This document shows, piece by piece, positions 9,461 through 18,477 of a stretch of DNA of 64,000 bases; position 1 is the first letter of the stretch; every line of letters begins with the position of its first letter. The notes under the pieces are model-generated. The model saw nothing but the letters and a program-made list of their open reading frames with translations, ran no database searches and was not told the origin of the DNA. Both the position numbers and the translations under genes were made by a program. This DNA comes from a virus, in IMG/VR virus record IMGVR_UViG_3300034062_007329, positions 1 to 64,000 of that record. The stretch is one strand, 5' to 3'.

Positions 9461-9496
9461 CACCGACATATCTCTAATGGTGTGTCGGTGTTTTAC
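9461..9496 (+). terminator. Rho-independent terminator
   Basis: Perfect 8-bp stem CACCGACA / TGTCGGTG followed by TTTT. Confidence 0.85.
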
Positions 9497-9512
9497 TATA
9501 AGGGAAAATAAA

Positions 9513-9779
9513 ATGCAAATCACAAAAGGTCAGCTAAGACAAATTATAGCAGAAGAGATGGAAAATATCGCCAATGAGGAAGAGGAGATGGATACTTTAA
9601 TTGAAAGCTATTCTTCTGTCTATCAAAGTGGCGAAAGCAGCGTTTCTAAAGACGCTCTTATCGACTTCCTTGAAGTATTAGAGGAGCAAAATATTCCAAA
9701 AGCAGCGTTAGAAGCTTTTATGGCGAATCTCCCAGAAGAAATGGTAGCTCCGTTATTAAAAGAAGTTGTAGAAGAATAA
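9513..9779 (+). CDS. MQITK-leader protein (proposed virion-internal)
   Basis: 88 aa, starting MQITKGQLRQIIAEEMENI, a variant of the MKITK-x-x-L-x-x-I-I-x-E-E leader found on six proteins in this window. The rest is acidic and helical. The ATG follows AAGGGAAAATAAA; a longer frame would start inside the terminator. The leader could be a capsid-targeting peptide removed by a prohead protease (IAE fits an I-x-E site); that is inference. Confidence 0.62.
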   Translation: MQITKGQLRQIIAEEMENIANEEEEMDTLIESYSSVYQSGESSVSKDALIDFLEVLEEQNIPKAALEAFMANLPEEMVAPLLKEVVEE

Positions 9780-9803
9780 GAGCTATGTTATAGTCATAAT
9801 ACA

Positions 9804-9836
9804 GACCCGCTCCGTTATAAGGGGCGGGTTTTTTAT
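9804..9836 (+). terminator. Rho-independent terminator
   Basis: ACCCGCTCC / GGGGCGGGT stem with a short AT-rich loop, followed by TTTTTT. Confidence 0.88.
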
Positions 9837-9850
9837 TATCGGAGGTGAAA

Positions 9851-10249
9851 ATGCAGGAATTGATAGTATTTTTATGCGTTGTAATTTTTTGGATGTTATA
9901 TAATATTGGAAAAAATGAGAATGATAGAAAGCAGATGCTAAAAGACATGGAACATAGATTTCTAATCGGTATGGCATACTCTGAATCTTACAAATATCAG
10001 ACACTAAAAGTGTTAGAAATTATATACGAAAAGGCTTCCGAGACTGATCCACAATTTAGAAAAGATTATGAAAAAATTTTGTACTCAACTGAAAAAAAAT
10101 TTGAACAATTTGGAGATGAGTGGGTTAAAAACATAAATGAAGTGCTTGGCTATAAAACGGAGTATAAAAACTGGAAGCAAGCGACTAAATATATTGAAAG
10201 GCTTTTAGCGGATACAAAAAAACAAGATGGATATAGAGACACAGATTAA
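9851..10249 (+). CDS. Membrane-anchored hypothetical protein
   Basis: 132 aa. One N-terminal transmembrane segment (LIVFLCVVIFWMLYNIG) is followed by a soluble helical domain. GGAGG sits 5 nt before the ATG, which decides the start over a GTG two codons upstream. No family recognised. Confidence 0.62.
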   Translation: MQELIVFLCVVIFWMLYNIGKNENDRKQMLKDMEHRFLIGMAYSESYKYQTLKVLEIIYEKASETDPQFRKDYEKILYSTEKKFEQFGDEWVKNINEVLGYKTEYKNWKQATKYIERLLADTKKQDGYRDTD

Positions 10250-10463
10250 GAGGATTTTAAAAAGCTATAAGACTATTGATGGCAATTTAATAAATTGTCA
10301 AAAAATTTTCGTAGCTAATTCTGTGTTAATATGGGCATTAGAAAATGTCAAAGAAAAAGAAAAAATAATATATTATATTCGTGAAGTAGAAAAGCACTTA
10401 AAAGATGAGATAACATTGTACTGGGAAGATGGTAGTATAAAGGTGAAAAGGAAAAGAAAATGA
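10227..10463 (+). CDS. Hypothetical protein
   Basis: 78 aa, mixed helix/strand, ending in a basic tail KVKRKRK. Overlaps its neighbours by 23 and 4 nt, indicating coupled translation. No family recognised. Confidence 0.5.
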   Translation: MDIETQIKRILKSYKTIDGNLINCQKIFVANSVLIWALENVKEKEKIIYYIREVEKHLKDEITLYWEDGSIKVKRKRK

Positions 10464-10780
10464 AAATGGATGCATATGCTTGGCGGAATGATGCGAATAC
10501 ATATGAATACAAAATTCAAGTAAACGATATAAAACACGGCGACAAAACAACTTTCTCAAAACTATTTAAAGAATGGCAAGAAAATGGTTACGGGTGGAAT
10601 ATAAAAGATAAAACAGAAATTAAGATTTTGACTAAAACCTTTAAATCAGAAAAAGAGTGGGTTGAATGGGCTAAAAAGTGCCCAATTAAAGTAGTGGAAC
10701 TTAAATACAGATCTGGTAAGGAAAAAATAATTCAACATTCTTGTAAAACAAGAAAGAAAAGAGCAAAGAAAAATGGCTAA
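10460..10780 (+). CDS. Hypothetical basic protein
   Basis: 106 aa. Several Trp residues (WQENGYGWNIKD, EWVEWAKKCP) and a Lys/Arg-rich C-terminus (KTRKKRAKKNG). Overlaps both neighbours by 4-8 nt. No family recognised. Confidence 0.52.
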   Translation: MKMDAYAWRNDANTYEYKIQVNDIKHGDKTTFSKLFKEWQENGYGWNIKDKTEIKILTKTFKSEKEWVEWAKKCPIKVVELKYRSGKEKIIQHSCKTRKKRAKKNG

Positions 10781-11411
10781 TGTAAAAACCGAGCAAGAAC
10801 AAGAATCAGTCGAACAACCACAGCTTATTGTATTGCCAAGTGAAGAACAAAAAGTAGTAATGAGAACAATTGGTCTTATAGGCGATGTTGATGAAGAAAA
10901 GGCTGGTGAAATAATCTATGGAATGCTAACGCTTAGGGAATATGGAAAACTACCAGATGATACGCAAGCTAAAGGAAAAAGCAAAAAACAACTATATGAG
11001 CCTTTTGAATTTTATCTTTCAACTCATGGCGGTTCTGCATCAGACATGTTTGCGATTTATGATGTGATGCGGCAAGTACGCAAGGATTGCGAAATTCATA
11101 CAATTGGTTTAGGAAAAGTAATGAGTGCTGGCGTTTTGTTGCTTGCTGCTGGGACAAAGGGAAAGCGCAAAATCGGAAAACATTGTCGGGTCATGATTCA
11201 TTCAGTATTAGCAGGTAATGAAGGACCACTTCATAATCTTGAAAATGAGTTAGAGGAAATTAAGTGGACGCAAAAAAAGTACATCGATGCCCTTATTGCA
11301 GAAACAAAAATGACTCAAACAAGCATTAATAAGCTTTTGCAAAAACACGTTAATATTTATCTCTCAGCGGAAGAGGCTGTTAAGTATGGTATTGCAGACG
11401 AGGTGGTATAA
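10773..11411 (+). CDS. ClpP-like serine protease with Asp-to-Asn triad change
   Basis: 212-aa protein of the ClpP/crotonase fold. EFYLSTHGGSASDMFAIYD gives the oxyanion region. The catalytic serine is in KVMSAGVLLLAAGTKGKR and the histidine in RVMIHSVLAG. The third triad position, Asp in ERDRFLSA of E. coli ClpP, is Asn here (HVNIYLSAEEAVKYGIADEV). Listeria ClpP1 shows the same change. It could be a head-maturation protease or act on host or phage proteins; no ClpX-type partner was seen in the window. Confidence 0.85.
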   Translation: MANVKTEQEQESVEQPQLIVLPSEEQKVVMRTIGLIGDVDEEKAGEIIYGMLTLREYGKLPDDTQAKGKSKKQLYEPFEFYLSTHGGSASDMFAIYDVMRQVRKDCEIHTIGLGKVMSAGVLLLAAGTKGKRKIGKHCRVMIHSVLAGNEGPLHNLENELEEIKWTQKKYIDALIAETKMTQTSINKLLQKHVNIYLSAEEAVKYGIADEVV

Positions 11412-12976
11412 TGGCGAAGAAAGATCTTGAGTTAAAGCTTGAAGAGATATATTATGAAACGGACGGTGTACTTGGGACAAAGCTCCTAAGAGAAGCATTA
11501 ACAAAAACTTTCTTAAAGAAACTAAGAGAAAAAACAATTTTAGAAGGCAGAGGTATGCCTTTTAGAACACCTGGTGATCTGTTTCAAAATGAACAAAATA
11601 GAGCTATAACATTTTCTAATGCCATAATTTTACCAGATGGTGGAGGGTCTTTTCCTTCTAAAGAAGAGGCACAAGAGGCAGTTGAGGCTGTTTCACAGCA
11701 GGAACAAATAGAGTTAGAAAAAATTGTTAATATGCCTAATAGGGCTGCAATGATTGTTGTTTTTAACGACGAAAATGCAAAAAAAATAGGCTTTGTTAAG
11801 TATTTTGCTTCAACGCCAGCCGATGGTAAAGAAAAATGGGCTGAGAAAAATTTTAAGCTTGATACTGGATATTATAGAAGCGCTAAGGACGGAAAAATCT
11901 CTACATCATCTTTGGAAAGTTTGCCAATAAAACCAACTGATTTAGTTGGTGATGAAAAAGTTAGAAACGTTAAAAAATTAAAGGATCATATTTTAGCAAA
12001 AGCTAATACTTTATTGTCTTCTGGGGCTTTGTCGGCAGAAGCTTATGGTCATATAGAAAAAATTATTAATAATTCTGTAAACAATATAAAAGGTGATAAC
12101 GTCCTAAAAAACGGCGCACAGTACGCACCAGCTTATGATAAATATCTTAGTGAAATATTGGCTCCAATTTCTTTAGTTACTGGTTGGTTGTCTACTGGTG
12201 ATAGACAGCAAAGCGAAAGTGTTTTATTAAAAGGAAAAAATTATTCTTCTATGAAAATTGCTTTTAACATAAGCCCAAATGAAAGATTAGTTGATTCAAA
12301 ATTAGTTCATGCAGACGGAACAGAAGTAAAAATAAGTTCAAAAGCTGGTTCTGGAGCGGCTTCTACTATTACAACATTCAATGATATACTAAAAAATTTG
12401 AAAAAAAACGATCAAAAGAATTATAAAGATTTTTTGGAAAAATATCCGCTATTGTCACAAACTCTTGAAATAATATCTGATAACGACTGGTTTGATGGAC
12501 CTGTGATATTAGGTAAAAATATAGGTTTACTTAAAAGTGATGACATAACTGTTTTAAAAAAAATTAAAGAGAGCGAAAGATTAAATTTGGCAAACTTTAA
12601 AAAAGAAATAAGCCTAACAGAAAATCTCAAAGAAATTTCAAGAACATTTAAAGGGACTTCGCCAGACGAAATGACGACAGCAGAGCCAGGATATGAACCA
12701 AAATTACATGTTATTTCTGCAATTGCAAAACAGGTCGTTCTCAGAATTAATTCTGACCCAAGTTTCGATCAAGGTATCAGAAACTTATTAAGTAAATCAA
12801 ATATGGTGCAGATTAACTCAAGTATAAAATTAACTGGAGATAAAAAAGCTGATTGTGAGTTTGTTAATTTTGAAGTTAGATATCCGCCAGTTTTTAAAGG
12901 CTCTATAAAACTTGATGCAGCTAAAAACTATAGTGCTACAAGAATAAGAGGAAAAATATCTTTCAAAATGGTATAA
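11411..12976 (+). CDS. Large hypothetical, possible PD-(D/E)XK-like core
   Basis: 521 aa, shares one base with the ClpP stop. The middle contains ERLVDSKLVHADGTEVKISS, where D...E-x-K spacing is compatible with a PD-(D/E)XK nuclease or nuclease-derived fold. No other motif. The following gene has a similar arrangement, so the two may be partners or distant paralogues. Nuclease activity is unproven. Confidence 0.45.
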   Translation: MAKKDLELKLEEIYYETDGVLGTKLLREALTKTFLKKLREKTILEGRGMPFRTPGDLFQNEQNRAITFSNAIILPDGGGSFPSKEEAQEAVEAVSQQEQIELEKIVNMPNRAAMIVVFNDENAKKIGFVKYFASTPADGKEKWAEKNFKLDTGYYRSAKDGKISTSSLESLPIKPTDLVGDEKVRNVKKLKDHILAKANTLLSSGALSAEAYGHIEKIINNSVNNIKGDNVLKNGAQYAPAYDKYLSEILAPISLVTGWLSTGDRQQSESVLLKGKNYSSMKIAFNISPNERLVDSKLVHADGTEVKISSKAGSGAASTITTFNDILKNLKKNDQKNYKDFLEKYPLLSQTLEIISDNDWFDGPVILGKNIGLLKSDDITVLKKIKESERLNLANFKKEISLTENLKEISRTFKGTSPDEMTTAEPGYEPKLHVISAIAKQVVLRINSDPSFDQGIRNLLSKSNMVQINSSIKLTGDKKADCEFVNFEVRYPPVFKGSIKLDAAKNYSATRIRGKISFKMV

Positions 12977-12982
12977 AAATTT

Positions 12983-14236
12983 ATGACTAAAAACTTTAAA
13001 AAATTTTTACTTGAATTAACGCAGATTGCGCTTGAAGAAGAATTAGAAAGACAAGAAGAACTAATGTCTTTTATCAATAGCTCTTTATCAAAACTTGACG
13101 AAGAGAAACTAAAAATAGTTTCCATAACTCCTTCAAATAAAAGTGACATGGCTTTAGTTGTTAGATTTGAGGATAAAGAAAATATAGAAAAAGCCAGGAA
13201 TAGTATTAAAAATGCTATTAAAAGTGCGGGGATCTCTTTACAGGATAGAGTCATTCCTAAATTTGATTCTTCTATAGAATGTACTGAAGTAAGCTATTCT
13301 GACGGCAGTGGAAGAGTTTATATTGTTTATAAATATGATATAGGTTCAAGAGAGGGTCTTGCTCTTGAGCATGTTGTCGGACTTGTTTTAACTGGTAAAA
13401 TAACCGACGAATTGAAGAATAGGTTAAACCTACCGCCAGAAGCGTCTAAGCAAGACGTAAAACAAAAGCTTAAAGATGAATTTGCTGATGTTTTACAGAT
13501 TGCATTAAACAGCAAAAAAATGATAGAAGAAAAAACTGGGAAAATAATCTCTTCTGAATCTTTAGGAAGCAAAAACTCCAAAGCTGATTTAATTTTAACT
13601 AATGAAGATGGAGCAAAATACGGGCTCTCAATAAAGTTAGTAACAGAAGAGGGAAGAGAAATACGCTTTACTTATAATAAAAATATAGGGTATGGCGATG
13701 AAGAAGAAGATAACCTTGTTAAAAATCCTTCTGGCAAACCTTGGTGGATTGTTGGAAGACAAATATTTGCTAAAAAATTAGGTCGTTCGTATAATCCAAA
13801 AAAAGATAATTTTGAACCGCCAAGTTGGATGGAAAAAGCTAAAGAAAATAAAAAAGATCTATACAAAGAGGCTATGGAAGAAGTATACGAGCAGATCAGA
13901 GATGTTTTTATAAGTAATTTAAGGAAAATGAAATTAAAGGATCTTGTCGCGATGGTAAACGAAGCACAGCTCGGCTCAAAAGAAGAGCGAAAAGAATATC
14001 AAAAACTTTTTGTGCTTGTATCAGATGTCGACGGATTGAGAGTAGAAGAAAAAAAATATAGGCAACCAGATATAGAAAAAATATCTGGATTAAGTAAGAA
14101 AGATATTATTATGGCGGATGGAGCAAAAATTATAATTGACATACCAGGATTGGAGCCGCTTACAATTCATGGTTTAAAGTTTCAGAACAATATGTTATCA
14201 TCCTCAATGAACGATCTGAAGATCAAAACCCGATAA
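12983..14236 (+). CDS. Large hypothetical, possible nuclease-fold partner
   Basis: 417 aa. The region near residues 190-215 reads SKADLILTNEDGAKYGLSIK, again a D-x-n-x-I-K pattern like the PD-(D/E)XK core with Ser replacing the usual acidic residue. Coiled-coil-rich N-terminus (EEELERQEELM). Located 6 nt after the previous gene. No family recognised. Confidence 0.45.
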   Translation: MTKNFKKFLLELTQIALEEELERQEELMSFINSSLSKLDEEKLKIVSITPSNKSDMALVVRFEDKENIEKARNSIKNAIKSAGISLQDRVIPKFDSSIECTEVSYSDGSGRVYIVYKYDIGSREGLALEHVVGLVLTGKITDELKNRLNLPPEASKQDVKQKLKDEFADVLQIALNSKKMIEEKTGKIISSESLGSKNSKADLILTNEDGAKYGLSIKLVTEEGREIRFTYNKNIGYGDEEEDNLVKNPSGKPWWIVGRQIFAKKLGRSYNPKKDNFEPPSWMEKAKENKKDLYKEAMEEVYEQIRDVFISNLRKMKLKDLVAMVNEAQLGSKEERKEYQKLFVLVSDVDGLRVEEKKYRQPDIEKISGLSKKDIIMADGAKIIIDIPGLEPLTIHGLKFQNNMLSSSMNDLKIKTR

Positions 14237-14254
14237 GAAAGGTCTGGTGTATTC

Positions 14255-15835
14255 GTGAAAGTATATGATAATGGTTTGTCTCTTAATACAAAAATTTTAA
14301 CAGGTGTAAATAAATTAGCAGATGCAGTTTCTGCGACTCTCGGTCCCAAAGGCAAGAACGTAGTAATTCATTTAAAAGGTCGTAATCCAATAATCACAAA
14401 AGATGGTGTTACCGTAGCACATGCAGTTGAGCTACAAGATCCTTTTGAAAACGTAGGCGCACAAGTTCTAAAACAAGCCTCTGCTGTAACAGCTCAAGAA
14501 GCTGGCGATGGAACAACTACTGCTACCGTGTTGGCTCGTTCTATTATGAACGAAGCCCAGAAATACATTATTGCAGGAGCGTCTCCAACAGATCTAAAAC
14601 GTGGCATGGATGCTGCTGTTGAATATATTGTAAAAAAGATTGAGGAAAATGCAAGACCAGTTGCAAGCTTAGAGAACATTGAGCATGTTGCCACAATATC
14701 GGCTAACGGCGATAAAAAGATTGGTAAACTAATTGCGACAGCAGTTGATAAAGTGGGTAAGGATGGAGCGATCACTATTGAGGCTGGAAAGAGTGTTGAA
14801 ACCAGTTTAGATATAGTTGAAGGTTTCCAAGTTAATTCTGGCTATTTATCGCCACAATTTGTTACCGATGAAACAAGAGCCGTAATGCGATTTGATGATG
14901 CGCGGCTTCTTATTACAGACCATAGCATAGATAATTTAGATGATCTTTTTCCTGTTTTAGAGATTATGGCAAGAGAAAAGAAGCCATTCGTTATAATCGC
15001 TGAAAACGTAGAAGGTCAAGCTCTTGCAGCCTTGATCTTAAATGCTGTTCGTGGTAGTATGAAGATCGGCGTTATTAAAGCTCCTAAGTATGGCGAGGAG
15101 CGTAGAAATATTATGAAAGATTTAGCCCTTGCAACTGGTGCCACATTCATTACACGCGAAAGTGGAAGACCATTACGTGATGCAAAATTAAAAGATTTAG
15201 GAACAGCTAAGACTGTAGAATCATTAAAGTTGCACACTACAATCGTCGGCGGTGGTGGTAATTATGAGGAAGTCGAGCGCCATATTGAGAGATTAAAGCA
15301 GGAAATTTTGCAGACCGAAGACCTCGCGGAGTGCGAGCGCATCCAAGAAAGAATTACCAGACTCGCCAGCGGGGTCGCCATAATTCGTGTGGGCGGTACG
15401 ACTGAAGTAGACATGGTGGAGCGTAAACACCGCGTTGAAGATGCCCTTGAAGCTGTTAAATCAGCGCAACAAGAAGGTATTTTACCAGGCGGCGGCGTTG
15501 CGCTTTTAAAGCTATCCAAGAATTTAGAAGAAGAAGTAACAGTAGACAACAGCGATGAACGGTTTGGTCTTAAGATCGTTCAGAGAGCCTGTGAAGAACC
15601 TATCCGTAAGCTTTCTGAGAATTGTGGTGATAAGCCAGATGTTGTTGTCGATACAGTATTAAATAAATGCGGTGATGACATCTGGAGTGGGCGTAATTTT
15701 TCAACTGGTGAATATGTAAATATGGATACGGCAGGGGTCATAGATCCAGCAAAAGTAACTCGTTGTGCGTTGCAAAATGCGGTTTCGGCTGCCTCAACAT
15801 TATTAACTACCTCGCATGCAATTGTTGATACTTAA
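14255..15835 (+). CDS. groEL: GroEL-type chaperonin
   Basis: 526 aa group I chaperonin, which folds proteins in an ATP-driven ring. ATP-site blocks TLGPKGKNVV, DGTTTATVLARSIM and LPGGGVALL are present, as is the equatorial KDGVTVA. The flexible GGM tail of bacterial GroEL is absent, so the protein ends at SHAIVDT. The start is GTG at 14255. No groES gene lies beside it. Phage GroELs are known (for example EL of Pseudomonas phage EL), where they can work without a co-chaperonin. An Hsp20 gene 2 kb downstream suggests virion folding support. Confidence 0.96.
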   Translation: MKVYDNGLSLNTKILTGVNKLADAVSATLGPKGKNVVIHLKGRNPIITKDGVTVAHAVELQDPFENVGAQVLKQASAVTAQEAGDGTTTATVLARSIMNEAQKYIIAGASPTDLKRGMDAAVEYIVKKIEENARPVASLENIEHVATISANGDKKIGKLIATAVDKVGKDGAITIEAGKSVETSLDIVEGFQVNSGYLSPQFVTDETRAVMRFDDARLLITDHSIDNLDDLFPVLEIMAREKKPFVIIAENVEGQALAALILNAVRGSMKIGVIKAPKYGEERRNIMKDLALATGATFITRESGRPLRDAKLKDLGTAKTVESLKLHTTIVGGGGNYEEVERHIERLKQEILQTEDLAECERIQERITRLASGVAIIRVGGTTEVDMVERKHRVEDALEAVKSAQQEGILPGGGVALLKLSKNLEEEVTVDNSDERFGLKIVQRACEEPIRKLSENCGDKPDVVVDTVLNKCGDDIWSGRNFSTGEYVNMDTAGVIDPAKVTRCALQNAVSAASTLLTTSHAIVDT

Positions 15836-15846
15836 TACTATTTATT
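15834..15846 (+). promoter_or_regulatory. Late-type motif AATACTATTTATT
   Basis: Copy of the AACTA(T/C)TTAT-like motif overlapping the groEL stop and 25 nt before the next ATG, with GGAG between. Confidence 0.45.
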
Positions 15847-15870
15847 ATTACAAACCGCGAGGAGCACCCG

Positions 15871-16191
15871 ATGCCATTATCAGATGAGAAAGTAATAGAA
15901 TTAAATCAAAGCTTGAATGAGTTAAAAGTTAATACACATACGATTGTAGTAAAGATGGAACAAATTTATGATTCTATTGAAAAATTAGAAAAAACAGTAG
16001 AAACAATAAGCACGGCTGTCTCTTCTCAAGAAAAAAGATTAACTGTTTTAGAGCAATCAATGCCTAAAAATCTTATAGAAGATTTAGCCCTTCTTAAGAA
16101 TTCTCAGGAAACATATAGTAAAATACTGTGGCTTGTCGGCGGTGGTGTTTTGGCTTCCTTAATGCAGTCTTTTTTTAAAGTTATTCCATAG
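15871..16191 (+). CDS. Coiled-coil protein with C-terminal membrane anchor
   Basis: 106 aa: heptad-like coiled coil (MEQIYDSIEKLEKTVETI) then one C-terminal hydrophobic segment (ILWLVGGGVLASLMQSFF). The layout resembles XhlA-type haemolysin/holin-accessory proteins, so a lysis role is possible but unproven. Late-type motif upstream, terminator downstream. Confidence 0.6.
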   Translation: MPLSDEKVIELNQSLNELKVNTHTIVVKMEQIYDSIEKLEKTVETISTAVSSQEKRLTVLEQSMPKNLIEDLALLKNSQETYSKILWLVGGGVLASLMQSFFKVIP

Positions 16192-16222
16192 CTTTACTTT
16201 TTTAAATTCTTGTGATAGATTG

Positions 16223-16250
16223 AAGGACAGATGAAAATCTGTCCTTTTTA
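16223..16250 (+). terminator. Rho-independent terminator
   Basis: AGGACAGAT / ATCTGTCCT stem with GAAA tetraloop, followed by TTTTT. Confidence 0.9.
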
Positions 16251-16264
16251 TTTGGAGAAAATAA

Positions 16265-16561
16265 ATGAATGCAAAAATAAAAATCACGGTGCCAATAGAT
16301 AAAGTACATCTAAAAATAGCTTCTATATTGAAAGAAGTTTGCGAAGAATTAAATATTACAGCTAAAGAAACAGCAGAAATCGCGGAACAAACTTCAAAAT
16401 CTCAAGATCTCTTACTACAGCTTGATAAAATTGATAAATTAAGAAAAAAAATGGCTCTTCTTGACTCGAACTTAGAAGACTGTTATGATGTGATTGATGG
16501 TCTCGTAAAGTATAAAACAAACAATAAAGGGAAAGAGGATGCTAAGTCTTCAGCCGAATAG
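16265..16561 (+). CDS. Helical hypothetical protein
   Basis: 98 aa. A beta-like start (MNAKIKITVPIDKVHLKI) then long helices. GGAG upstream. Overlaps the next gene by 23 nt. No family recognised. Confidence 0.55.
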   Translation: MNAKIKITVPIDKVHLKIASILKEVCEELNITAKETAEIAEQTSKSQDLLLQLDKIDKLRKKMALLDSNLEDCYDVIDGLVKYKTNNKGKEDAKSSAE

Positions 16562-16799
16562 AGGAGATGTAGTTAAATTGCCTCAAGGAGTTATTGCATA
16601 TCAGCTACGCGACAAAGATAAAACAGAGATGTCATTACTTTTTTTTGAAGAAATAAAAAAGCCATCAGTTGCAATTTTTGTTGAAAAATTTAATGATAGT
16701 GTTTCAAAATTGATTTATGGAGATAAAATTATTTACGTATATGACAGATGGATCTATAATTTAGAGGAAAAAGATGCTGATCAAGTTAGTTACAGTTAA
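16539..16799 (+). CDS. Small beta-rich protein (possible SH3-like)
   Basis: 86 aa starting MLSLQPNRGDVVKLPQGVIAYQL; the R-G-D-V-V-K-L strand resembles the V-G-D-L-V family widespread in this window. AGAGG precedes the ATG. Overlaps both neighbours. Confidence 0.5.
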   Translation: MLSLQPNRGDVVKLPQGVIAYQLRDKDKTEMSLLFFEEIKKPSVAIFVEKFNDSVSKLIYGDKIIYVYDRWIYNLEEKDADQVSYS

Positions 16800-17079
16800 T
16801 GAAGAAATTGTAAATTTTAACAACTCACAGGGACATAAAAAATATTATGTTTCACAAGTTTATATTAACCCATATCACGTAGTAGTCTTGAAAGAAGATT
16901 TGCAGTATGTAGAGTTAAATGTAAAAAAGCATTTACCAGAAGGCTTTGAGAAAGACCAAAAATTTACAAGAGTTTTAATAAATCGCGGTAATATGGGCGA
17001 AGAATTTGTGGTAGTTGGAGATATAAAAGGAATTGCTTCAAAACTAAACGAGGGAATGCATGGCAATCAGACTAAGTAA
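16774..17079 (+). CDS. Hypothetical protein
   Basis: 101 aa, beta-rich (KKYYVSQVYINPYHVVVL). AGAGGAAAAAG precedes the ATG. Overlaps neighbours by 26 and 20 nt. No family recognised. Confidence 0.52.
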   Translation: MLIKLVTVNEEIVNFNNSQGHKKYYVSQVYINPYHVVVLKEDLQYVELNVKKHLPEGFEKDQKFTRVLINRGNMGEEFVVVGDIKGIASKLNEGMHGNQTK

Positions 17080-17572
17080 AAACGGCAAGAGACTTGGAAG
17101 ACCACCAAAAAATAAAAATAGTGGTGTCGTGTTCGTAAGTCCAGTAGAAATTAAAAAAGAAGAAACTTTTGTTGAGCCACCAGCTGACGTGGATTCTGTT
17201 ATAGAATGCGAATTTATGCCAATATCTCAATTTTCTCATGCCCCAACAGGAGAAAAAAAAGAAGGGCGCTATATGACCAGTATTTATTCTATTGATGGTT
17301 TTGGAAAAAATAGATGGGTTGTTGGTGCTTATATAAAAGCCGACTTAGAAAAATATAAAATTCTAAGATGGCATGATAGTGAAATAGTTAAAAGATGCGT
17401 AAATTATCTTAATTCTATAGCTATTAATAAAAAAGGTAAGAAAAAATACGGAAATCTACAACTACATAAATTTAACAAAATTAATAAATTTGGTCAAGAA
17501 ATTATAGTAGTTGAATTAATTACTGATGAAAGAAAAAACGAAAATTTCTGGGGCGAAGGAGAACGTATGTAA
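17060..17572 (+). CDS. Hypothetical protein with AT-hook-like start
   Basis: 170 aa. The N-terminus NGKRLGRPPKNKN contains the G-R-P core of AT-hook minor-groove binders. The rest is mixed alpha/beta with a basic segment (INKKGKKKYG). DNA binding is inferred only from the hook. Confidence 0.5.
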   Translation: MAIRLSKNGKRLGRPPKNKNSGVVFVSPVEIKKEETFVEPPADVDSVIECEFMPISQFSHAPTGEKKEGRYMTSIYSIDGFGKNRWVVGAYIKADLEKYKILRWHDSEIVKRCVNYLNSIAINKKGKKKYGNLQLHKFNKINKFGQEIIVVELITDERKNENFWGEGERM

Positions 17573-17967
17573 TGCCTCCATCTAAAAAGAAAAAAACAGC
17601 AGTAAAATATTATACTATTGTATTTGAAAAATACATGGATATAGTCACGGAAGTAGACAAAACGTACCATATACTATCTGATAAAGTTAAAGAATTGGTG
17701 CAAGAAATCGATATAGAAGATTGGTACGATAGCAGCCTACCAGACTTTATTGAAATATTTTTATTAGTCGATACTTATAAAGAATTTTTGGATGACAAGA
17801 TTAACAATCCTTCAGAAGAAGAGATACAAGTCACTGTAAAAAATAACATAAAAGATGTTTTATTTACTAAAGATCAATTGCAATATATGCAAGACTTATA
17901 TTTTTCTTTAGAAATGAAAAAAGAATACTTATTATTTAAGTATAATTTTAGCTGTTCGCTAAATTAG
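17572..17967 (+). CDS. Hypothetical helical protein
   Basis: 131 aa, acidic, helical, starting MPPSKKKKTAVKYYT. TAATG junction with the previous gene. No family recognised. Promoter for hsp20 begins right after its stop. Confidence 0.5.
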   Translation: MPPSKKKKTAVKYYTIVFEKYMDIVTEVDKTYHILSDKVKELVQEIDIEDWYDSSLPDFIEIFLLVDTYKEFLDDKINNPSEEEIQVTVKNNIKDVLFTKDQLQYMQDLYFSLEMKKEYLLFKYNFSCSLN

Positions 17968-17971
17968 TCCC

Positions 17972-17999
17972 TTGACAGCAAAAATGTATGTCTTATCTT
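17972..17999 (+). promoter_or_regulatory. Sigma-70-like promoter for hsp20
   Basis: TTGACA, 16-nt spacer, TATCTT; about 40 nt before the GGAG of hsp20. Confidence 0.55.
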
Positions 18000-18044
18000 A
18001 TGATTGTCAGTGGGAAAACCGCTCTTAACCATAAGGAGAAAAAA

Positions 18045-18404
18045 ATGACACTACGTAATCCATATGAAAGATTGTTCAATGATATCATGGGCGAATTTAT
18101 CCACCCAGAGATGATTTCTGATACTTACCACACTTACTCTACAAAAGATGCTTATATTATTGAAATGCCATTAGTTGGAGCAACAAAAGAAGAGCTTAAT
18201 ATAAATGTAGAAGGAGACTTCTTAAAGATAGAAGCAAAACCATCTAAGAAATCAAAATTTGTTAAGAATACAGCAGTCCACTTCTCTTTAAGAGAAGATA
18301 CGGACATCAACAACATCTCGGCAAAGTTAGAAAATGGTCTGCTGCTTGTGACAATCCCAAAAACAACTCCAGAAAAGAAAACAGTAAACATTAAAATAAA
18401 CTAA
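18045..18404 (+). CDS. Hsp20 / alpha-crystallin small heat-shock protein
   Basis: 119 aa holdase chaperone that binds unfolding proteins without ATP. The alpha-crystallin domain is visible (AYIIEMPLVGATKEELNINV ... ISAKLENGLLLVTIPK, with the A-x-L-x-N-G-L-L box), ending in a V-N-I-K-I tail like the I-x-I oligomerisation motif. AAGGAG sits 6 nt before the chosen ATG; the frame extends upstream into the promoter. Own promoter and terminator make it a single-gene unit. Confidence 0.93.
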   Translation: MTLRNPYERLFNDIMGEFIHPEMISDTYHTYSTKDAYIIEMPLVGATKEELNINVEGDFLKIEAKPSKKSKFVKNTAVHFSLREDTDINNISAKLENGLLLVTIPKTTPEKKTVNIKIN

Positions 18405-18426
18405 AACAAGATTTCATGTATAATAA

Positions 18427-18454
18427 GCGGGAGGCAGAAATGCCTCCCGTTTTG
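18427..18454 (+). terminator. Rho-independent terminator
   Basis: CGGGAGGCA / TGCCTCCCG stem with GAAA loop and TTTT. Confidence 0.92.
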
Positions 18455-18463
18455 CGTTATGTA

Positions 18464-18473
18464 AACTACTTAT
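18464..18473 (+). promoter_or_regulatory. Late-type motif AACTACTTAT, 4 nt before ATG
   Basis: Recurrent motif placed immediately before the start codon of the next gene, after a terminator; there is no Shine-Dalgarno, so a leaderless transcript is possible. Confidence 0.5.
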
Positions 18474-18477
18474 TTGT

